A DNA stretch of 64,000 nt from Flavobacterium sp. LHD-80 (GTDB taxonomy: Bacteria; Bacteroidota; Bacteroidia; Flavobacteriales; Flavobacteriaceae), in contig NZ_JAVFVS010000012.1 of NCBI RefSeq assembly GCF_030929605.1, forward strand, positions 310,001-374,000, read 5' to 3'. The translations under genes and the position numbers were made by a program. Numbering within the stretch: the first letter of the stretch is position 1; the number at the start of each line of letters is the position of its first letter. Below, piece by piece: positions 59,101-64,000 of the stretch. Below the pieces are notes generated by a model. It was not told the DNA's origin. It was given only the letters and a program-made list of their open reading frames with translations, and made no database searches.

Positions 59101-60066
59101 ATGAGCAAGAAAACAGGTTTAATTGTACCGCACGATTACAAATTATTAAGTATAGCCGCGATTTTGGAGGTTTTTGAAACAGCCAATAAACTTAGCAAAG
59201 AAGCCGACAAGCCTTTTGATATCATGGTTTTTCAATCGGCTGGCCAAATTACAAATGAACAAGTATTTGGATATGATGTTCATGCCATTGAAACTTCAAA
59301 CATTGATTTGGATCTGATTTTGATTCCCGCTTTTACCACAGATAATATGAGCGAAATGATCGCAAAAAATAAAGATTTTATTCCGTGGTTAAAAAAACAG
59401 CATCAATCTGGAGCCGAATTAGCAAGTTTTTGCACGGGCGCTTTTTTGTTTGCTGCATCTGGATTATTAAATGAAAAACTGGCTACTACACATGTTGACG
59501 CATGCAGTGCTTTTACAAAGGCTTTTCCTTTAGTGAAATTAAAACCCGAAGAAACCCTGACTGCCGATGGAAGTCTTTACACCAGCGGCGGATCGACCTC
59601 ATCATTTCATTTACTAGTGCTGCTAGTTCAAAAATTTTGCGGGAATGAAGTTGCTGTTCAAATTGCAAAAATCTTCTCAATTGATTTAAACCGATACAAA
59701 CAAAGTTATTTCAGCACTTTCAGACCCAATCATTTACATAACGATGCTTTGGTTGCATTGCTTCAGCAGAAAATCGAAAGTCAATATCATACTATTGAAA
59801 AATTGGAAGAAATCATCAAAGACATTCCAACAAGTGCCAGAAATATGACGCGCCGCTTTAAACAAGTAACCGGAATTCCGCCAATCGAATACCTGCAAAA
59901 TATAAGAGTTGAGAGCTCTAAAAAATATTTAGAACAAACCCAGCTTTCGATTTCTGAAATTATTGAAAAAACAGGATATAATGACCCTAAAGCCTTTAGA
60001 AAAGTGTTTTATAAAATGGTAGGAATGAAACCTATTGAATATAGAGAGAAATTTAGGGTTCAGTAA
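59101..60066 (+). CDS. GlxA-type regulator (DJ-1/PfpI plus AraC HTH)
   Basis: This 321-residue regulator starts at ATG 59101 (MSKKTGLIVPHDY); a TTG 27 bp upstream is in frame but poor. The N-terminal DJ-1/PfpI domain (about 1-185) includes ELASFCTGAFLFAASGLLN with a Cys nucleophile-like position and TADGSLYTSGGSTSS. The C-terminal AraC HTH pair (about 215-321) has SARNMTRRFKQVTG and SISEIIEKTGYNDPKAFRKVF. GlxA proteins sense small molecules and often regulate neighbours. It diverges from the VOC/SRPBCC array. Confidence 0.9.
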   Translation: MSKKTGLIVPHDYKLLSIAAILEVFETANKLSKEADKPFDIMVFQSAGQITNEQVFGYDVHAIETSNIDLDLILIPAFTTDNMSEMIAKNKDFIPWLKKQHQSGAELASFCTGAFLFAASGLLNEKLATTHVDACSAFTKAFPLVKLKPEETLTADGSLYTSGGSTSSFHLLVLLVQKFCGNEVAVQIAKIFSIDLNRYKQSYFSTFRPNHLHNDALVALLQQKIESQYHTIEKLEEIIKDIPTSARNMTRRFKQVTGIPPIEYLQNIRVESSKKYLEQTQLSISEIIEKTGYNDPKAFRKVFYKMVGMKPIEYREKFRVQ

Positions 60067-60106
60067 TTTTTTTTTATTAGAAGCAGATAATTTCGTTTTC
60101 AAAAAA

Positions 60107-60186
60107 CGACTTGTCCTGCTCTACACTATATCTTTTGTGGTGAACCCTACCACAAAAGGATGCCGTTTCGATCAGGGCTAAACGAG
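60107..60186 (-). repeat. Arm-hairpin dispersed repeat, copy E
   Basis: Minus-strand arms TAGCCCTGATCGAAACGGCA and GATATAGTGTAGAGCAGGAC with hairpin CTTTTGTGGT/ACCACAAAAG (60132-60158, plus coordinates) and loop GAACCCT. A terminator for clpX is next to it. Confidence 0.82.
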
Positions 60187-60212
60187 AAATATCATTTTCA
60201 TAATTCCGAAAA

Positions 60213-60244
60213 CAAAAAAACCTGCTCAAATAAATGAACAGGTT
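60213..60244 (-). terminator. Terminator of clpX
   Basis: AACCTG..TCA pairs with TGAACAGGTT (one mismatch); leftward it ends in TTTTTTTG. Confidence 0.82.
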
Positions 60245-60296
60245 CTATAATTGAACTTTGGCAAAGTTTAAAACTTCGACAAAGTTGTTTTATAAT

Positions 60297-61529
60297 TTAC
60301 GAAGCAATTTCCATTCGCTTCAATAAGTTTTTACTTAAAGTATGTTCTGCATAATCTTTATCGATCGATAAAACTTTATCATCAGAACTTGGCAATTCAT
60401 ACATTGCATCTGTTAAGATTGCTTCACAAAGCGAACGCAATCCACGAGCTCCTAATTTGTATTCTAATGCTTTATCAACTATAAAATCTAAAGCTTCATC
60501 AGTAATATTGAATTCAACATCATCCATTAAAAATAACTTCTGATATTGTTTTACCAATGCATTTTTAGGCTGTGTCAAAATTGCACGCAATGTTTCTCTG
60601 TCTAACGGATCCATATGCGTTAAAACTGGCAAACGACCAATAATCTCTGGAATCAATCCAAAATCTTTAATATCTTTTGGAATAATATATTGCAGTAGAT
60701 TGTCTTTGTCAATATTATCAACATTTTTAGATGTCGAATAACCAACAGCTTGACGATTTAAACGTTTAGAAATAATACGCTCCACTCCGTCAAAAGCACC
60801 TCCAGCAATAAATAAAATATTCTGAGTATTTACCTCAACAAATTTCTGATCTGGGTGTTTACGTCCACCTTTTGGCGGTACATTTACAATTGTTCCCTCT
60901 AACAGTTTCAACAAAGCCTGCTGAACACCTTCACCAGACACGTCACGCGTTATTGACGGATTATCGCTCTTACGGGCAATTTTATCAATTTCGTCAATAA
61001 ATACGATTCCTCTTTCTGCTTTGGTTACATCATAATCTGCAGCTTGCAAAAGACGCGTTAAAATACTTTCAACATCTTCTCCTACATATCCAGCTTCTGT
61101 CAATACAGTAGCATCAACAATTGCTAACGGAACGTCTAACATTTTTGCAATTGTTTTTGCAACCAATGTTTTTCCAGTTCCTGTTTGACCTACCATAATG
61201 ATGTTGCTTTTTTCAATCTCAACTTCGTCGTCTAATTGTTGCTGCATTAAACGCTTGTAGTGATTGTAAACCGCAACCGACATTACTTTTTTTGTCTGGT
61301 CTTGACCAATTACATATTGATCAAGGAAAGCTCTGATTTCTTTTGGTTTCTTTAAAATTAAATCACCAACAAGTTTCGCGCTTCCGCTTGATTTTAATTC
61401 TTCTAATACAATTCCGTGCGCTTGTTCAATACATTTATCACAAATGTGTGCATTGATACCAGCAATCAATAAATTAGTTTCTGGCTTTTTTCTTCCACAA
61501 AACGAACATTCTAATACTACTTTTGCCAT
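60297..61529 (-). CDS. clpX: ATP-dependent unfoldase ClpX
   Basis: ClpX unfolds tagged proteins and feeds them to ClpP. The 410-residue protein has the N-terminal zinc finger with Cys8, Cys11, Cys30 and Cys33, Walker A GQTGTGKT near 113, the GYVGED pore loop near 147, and sensor features in EIIGRLPVL. The length is typical. Its promoter (TATCTTTG on the minus strand at 61553-61560) is embedded in a CTTAG-type repeat. It lies downstream of clpP and tig, but the 167-bp spacing and own promoter allow separate expression. Confidence 0.97.
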   Translation of the reverse strand: MAKVVLECSFCGRKKPETNLLIAGINAHICDKCIEQAHGIVLEELKSSGSAKLVGDLILKKPKEIRAFLDQYVIGQDQTKKVMSVAVYNHYKRLMQQQLDDEVEIEKSNIIMVGQTGTGKTLVAKTIAKMLDVPLAIVDATVLTEAGYVGEDVESILTRLLQAADYDVTKAERGIVFIDEIDKIARKSDNPSITRDVSGEGVQQALLKLLEGTIVNVPPKGGRKHPDQKFVEVNTQNILFIAGGAFDGVERIISKRLNRQAVGYSTSKNVDNIDKDNLLQYIIPKDIKDFGLIPEIIGRLPVLTHMDPLDRETLRAILTQPKNALVKQYQKLFLMDDVEFNITDEALDFIVDKALEYKLGARGLRSLCEAILTDAMYELPSSDDKVLSIDKDYAEHTLSKNLLKRMEIAS

Positions 61530-61538
61530 TCTTTATTT

Positions 61539-61574
61539 AAGTTACTAAGCTGCAAAGATACTAAGTTTCTAAGC
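61539..61574 (-). repeat. CTTAG-type repeat that carries the clpX -7 box
   Basis: Minus-strand GCTTAGAAACTTAGTATCTT then TGCAGCTTAGTAACTT. The -7 box is part of the repeat text. Confidence 0.65.
61553..61560 (-). promoter_or_regulatory. -7 box TATCTTTG of clpX
   Basis: Plus-strand CAAAGATA is the full consensus TATCTTTG on the minus strand, 24 bp before the clpX ATG. Confidence 0.72.
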
Positions 61575-61650
61575 TTTTTATTTTAATTAAAACTTAAAAA
61601 CGTAATTCTATGCAGCTTAATATTTATTTTTCTGTTTCAAGTCAAGGAGA

Positions 61651-61686
61651 AAACTTAGAATCTTAGTATCTCAGAACCTTAGAAAC
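61651..61686 (+). repeat. CTTAG-type repeat fragment behind clpP
   Basis: AAACTTAGAATCTTAGTATC then TCAGAACCTTAGAAAC; matches 20739 and 54620. Confidence 0.65.
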
Positions 61687-61696
61687 TTTTAAAAAA

Positions 61697-62371
61697 TTAT
61701 CCTCTTCTCAAAACTTCATCAATCATACCGTATTCTTTTGCTTCGTCAGCAATCATCCAGTAATCACGCTCACTATCTTTGTGAACTCTTTCAAAAGATT
61801 GTCCTGAATGTTGTGAAATGATGTGGTATAATTCATCTTTCAATTTCAACATTTCACGTAAATTGATTTCCATATCTGTTGCAACACCTTGCGCTCCTCC
61901 AGATGGCTGGTGAATCATTACTCTTGAATGTGGCAATGCAGAACGTTTTCCTGCTGCTCCTGCACATAATAAAACTGCGCCCATAGAAGCTGCCATTCCT
62001 GTACAAATTGTAGCAACATCAGGCTTGATGTACTGCATGGTATCATAAATTCCTAAACCTGCATAAACGCTTCCTCCTGGAGAGTTTAAATAAATTTGAA
62101 TATCTTTTGATGCATCAGCGCTTTCTAAGAATAATAACTGTGCCTGAACGATATTAGCGATTTGGTCGTCAATACCCGTTCCTAAAAAGATGATTCTATC
62201 CATCATTAATCTTGAAAAAACGTCTAATTGAGAAATATTCAACTGACGTTCTTCGATAATATATGGAGTCATGTTTGTTGGGTTCATCGCTGCTATGATT
62301 TTATCATAATACATTGCGTTAACTCCTTGGTGCTTTGTAGCAAATTTCTTGAATTCTTTACCGTAGTTCAT
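61697..62371 (-). CDS. clpP: ATP-dependent Clp protease proteolytic subunit
   Basis: ClpP is the barrel-shaped serine protease of the Clp system. I chose ATG at 62371 (MNYGKEFKKFATKH) giving 224 residues; an upstream frame open to 62437 would begin with TTG and adds a doubtful lead. Catalytic Ser129 lies in GMAASMGAV, His154 in MIHQPSGG and Asp203 in KDSERDYW. LNSPGG (95-100) is the family oxyanion loop. It follows tig on the same strand after 315 bp that holds repeat copy F and the tig terminator, and precedes clpX. Confidence 0.95.
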   Translation of the reverse strand: MNYGKEFKKFATKHQGVNAMYYDKIIAAMNPTNMTPYIIEERQLNISQLDVFSRLMMDRIIFLGTGIDDQIANIVQAQLLFLESADASKDIQIYLNSPGGSVYAGLGIYDTMQYIKPDVATICTGMAASMGAVLLCAGAAGKRSALPHSRVMIHQPSGGAQGVATDMEINLREMLKLKDELYHIISQHSGQSFERVHKDSERDYWMIADEAKEYGMIDEVLRRG

Positions 62372-62460
62372 ATGTATCTGTTCTAAGTTTATTTTATTTA
62401 ACATATATTCTCCATCAAAGGTTGTACCTATTTCCAAAGAATGTCAATTTGTCTTATTTC

Positions 62461-62610
62461 TAGCCCAGATAGCAGTGAAAAGCTTTTTGAAATGACAACT
62501 ATTTTTTGTTGGGAGAAAAAAGCGACCAACGGAAGCTCTTTTTATACCTTACAAAAAAAGGCAGTCATGAAAAAACTTGTAACGAATAGCTGGATTAGCT
62601 CCTGAAAAGT
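62461..62610 (+). repeat. Arm-hairpin dispersed repeat, copy F, with long insert
   Basis: The arms TAGCCCAGATAGCAGTGAAA and CTTGTAACGAATAGCTGGAT, then TAGCTCCTGAAAAG, match copies B and C, but the middle is about 95 bp long instead of about 35. It lies between the clpP start side and the tig terminator. Read with the others, it defines the outer arms. Confidence 0.75.
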
Positions 62611-62630
62611 AATCAAAAATAAATTAAAAC

Positions 62631-62662
62631 AAAAGAGCGTCAGGAAAAAAATCCTGACGCTC
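62631..62662 (-). terminator. Terminator of tig
   Basis: GAGCGTCAGGA (62635-62645) pairs exactly with TCCTGACGCTC (62652-62662); leftward it ends in TTTT. Confidence 0.92.
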
Positions 62663-62686
62663 CCAATATACTTGTTTCTTTAAAAT

Positions 62687-64000
62687 TTATTCTCCGTAAG
62701 AAGCTGCAATAAATTCTTCGTAAGTAACTTCTTTAGTTGTTGGATTTGCTTTTTCTTTGAATAAATCTAACAATTTAGCCGCTACAACTTGCTCAGAAAG
62801 TCTTTTCACTTCTTCTTGGTTAGATAAAACTCTAGCCACGATTCCTTGAACTTCTTCTTCAGTTGGATTTGTTTGTCCAAATTGAGCCATTTGTTGTCTG
62901 ATTGCGTTTGATGTAAAAGCTTTCAAATCGTCAAATGTAATTTGGATATTACTTTGAGCCATTGCTTTTCCTTCGATTAATTGAAAACGTAAACCTTTTT
63001 CAGATCTTGCGTATTCAACTTCAGCTTCTTCTGCAGAAAGTTTTTTCTCTCCAACAGTTTGTAACCATTTTTTAAGGAATTCAGCTGGTAAATCAAATTT
63101 TGTATTTTCGATCAAGAAATCTTGAACGTCTAATAATAATTTTTGGTCAGCTTGTTGTGCGAATTGAGATTCAGCGTCTTCTTTAATTTTAGCTTTTAAT
63201 TCATCTAAAGAAGCTACTTTTCCTTCACCAAAAAGTTTGTCGAATAATTCTTGGTTCAATTCAGCTAATTCAGCACCGTTAATCGCTTCGATAGTAAAGT
63301 TTACTTCGATATCTAAACCGTGAACATCATCATGAGCTACTTTTAAGTAATCCATTAATTGGTGGTCATCTTCAAATAAACCTTTTGTACTTACTGTAAC
63401 AACATCTCCAACTTTTTTACCGATGAATTTATCACCTGCTTTTTTGTTGAAAGTAGATACAGAAATTGTAGTTGTATTGTTGATTCCTTTTTCTTCGTTT
63501 GTGAAAGTTCCAGTTAAATCTGAATCAGCTTCAACTTTATCTTGAGGAATTGCTTTTCCAAATTGTTTTTGGATACGCTCTACTTGTCCGTCGATTAATT
63601 TATCATCAGCAGTAACGATATATTTTACGATATTGTTTTTAGCTTCAAGATCAATTTCGAAGTTTGGCACTAAACCAATTTCGTATTCGAAAGTTAGTTC
63701 TTCAGCATCCCAATCAAAGTTTTCGTTTTCTTTAGCAAGAGGAGTTCCTAAAAGATTTAATCTTTCAGATTGAACAAAACGCTCTAAAGCCAAATCAACT
63801 ACTTTTTTAACTTCTTCCTGCTTAATTGCTTTTCCGTATTGTTTTTCAACAAGATCTTTAGGAACTTGTCCTTTTCTAAATCCTTTTACAGTAGCCAATG
63901 GCATTTTTTCGTTTATTCTTTTTGCTACTTGACCTTTATAATCCATGTGAACAACGTTTAATACAATTGTCTCGTTCACAGCGTCTGTTGCTACTCTTTT
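62687..64000 (-). CDS. tig: Trigger factor (5' end beyond the window)
   Basis: Trigger factor is the ribosome-bound chaperone and peptidyl-prolyl isomerase. The open frame runs to the right edge (first residues seen are KRVATDAVNETIVL), so only a few N-terminal residues are missing and the true start lies past 64000. The ribosome-binding signature VKGFRKGQVP is at about residue 40. The FKBP-type middle and the helical C-terminal arm follow, ending YEEFIAASYGE. The PPIase domain appears degenerate, as in other Bacteroidetes. The gene precedes clpP and clpX as in many bacteria. Confidence 0.92.
   Translation of the reverse strand, partial: KRVATDAVNETIVLNVVHMDYKGQVAKRINEKMPLATVKGFRKGQVPKDLVEKQYGKAIKQEEVKKVVDLALERFVQSERLNLLGTPLAKENENFDWDAEELTFEYEIGLVPNFEIDLEAKNNIVKYIVTADDKLIDGQVERIQKQFGKAIPQDKVEADSDLTGTFTNEEKGINNTTTISVSTFNKKAGDKFIGKKVGDVVTVSTKGLFEDDHQLMDYLKVAHDDVHGLDIEVNFTIEAINGAELAELNQELFDKLFGEGKVASLDELKAKIKEDAESQFAQQADQKLLLDVQDFLIENTKFDLPAEFLKKWLQTVGEKKLSAEEAEVEYARSEKGLRFQLIEGKAMAQSNIQITFDDLKAFTSNAIRQQMAQFGQTNPTEEEVQGIVARVLSNQEEVKRLSEQVVAAKLLDLFKEKANPTTKEVTYEEFIAASYGE

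Noticed and set aside
62372..62437. Longer clpP start at 62437
   Set aside because: It begins with TTG and adds residues that do not fit the family N-terminus; ATG at 62371 fits.

Overview
The window is chromosomal DNA from a flavobacterium, most likely the genus Flavobacterium. This rests on four things seen in the sequence: AT-rich DNA; many promoters with the Bacteroidetes -7 box TAnnTTTG; two large secreted proteins ending in a type IX secretion (T9SS type B, gliding-associated) sorting domain; and gene families typical of the group (LytS/LytR pair, bacterial GH3, DUF1573, DUF2797, folK fused to a deoxynucleoside kinase). No phage, integrase, transposase, rRNA operon or CRISPR array is present. 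It reads as core genome, with intergenic spaces unusually full of short structured repeats.

Layout. 1-3.9 kb: end of pruA, then a leftward operon of sensor kinase, LytTR regulator and secreted S15/CocE-type hydrolase. 4.2-9.7 kb: an orphan gene, rsmG, a fatty-acid desaturase, an aspartate-type aminotransferase, a DUF2383 protein and a small beta-barrel protein. 9.9-14.7 kb: U32 protein, then a membrane protein-purT-DUF6370-Crp/Fnr operon. 14.9-20 kb: the glyoxylate shunt (aceB, aceA) read leftward, with a RamB/ScfR-like regulator read away from it. 20.8-24.8 kb: pirin and YceI genes with the same operator-promoter layout, an AraC regulator, DUF983 and fabD. 24.9-30.5 kb: a RelE/ParE-type toxin-antitoxin pair, an EamA transporter, a sugar aminotransferase-NTF2-galE operon and waaA. 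30.8-36 kb: an alanine-zipper lipoprotein, YegP-like protein, two tRNAs, mutS, DUF1573 protein and a SpoU methyltransferase. 36-41.7 kb: tandem T9SS lectin-type adhesins. 41.8-54.5 kb: folK-dNK fusion, SppA, hydrolase, AsmA protein, glycosyltransferase 9, DUF2797 and GH3. 54.8-60 kb: serB and an array of VOC and SRPBCC genes beside a GlxA-type regulator. 60.3-64 kb: clpX, clpP and tig.

Working together: tig-clpP-clpX forms a protein-quality module. aceB/aceA plus the divergent regulator form an acetate/fatty-acid growth module. waaA, galE, the DegT aminotransferase and the GT9 enzyme contribute to envelope glycans. The lectin-type adhesins and the zipper lipoprotein belong to the cell surface.

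The most unusual material is non-coding. A six-copy dispersed repeat keeps conserved arms around a hairpin whose sequence changes while its pairing is kept. Two 102-bp elements have 30-bp perfect inverted ends. A 140-bp structured unit is duplicated between aceB and aceA, and a 12-unit octamer array lies beside the tRNAs. A palindrome CTTAA-N6-TTAAG lies at exactly the same distance from the -7 box in front of both pirin and yceI, which predicts a small shared regulon. All functional calls come from reading motifs by eye; no database search was run.
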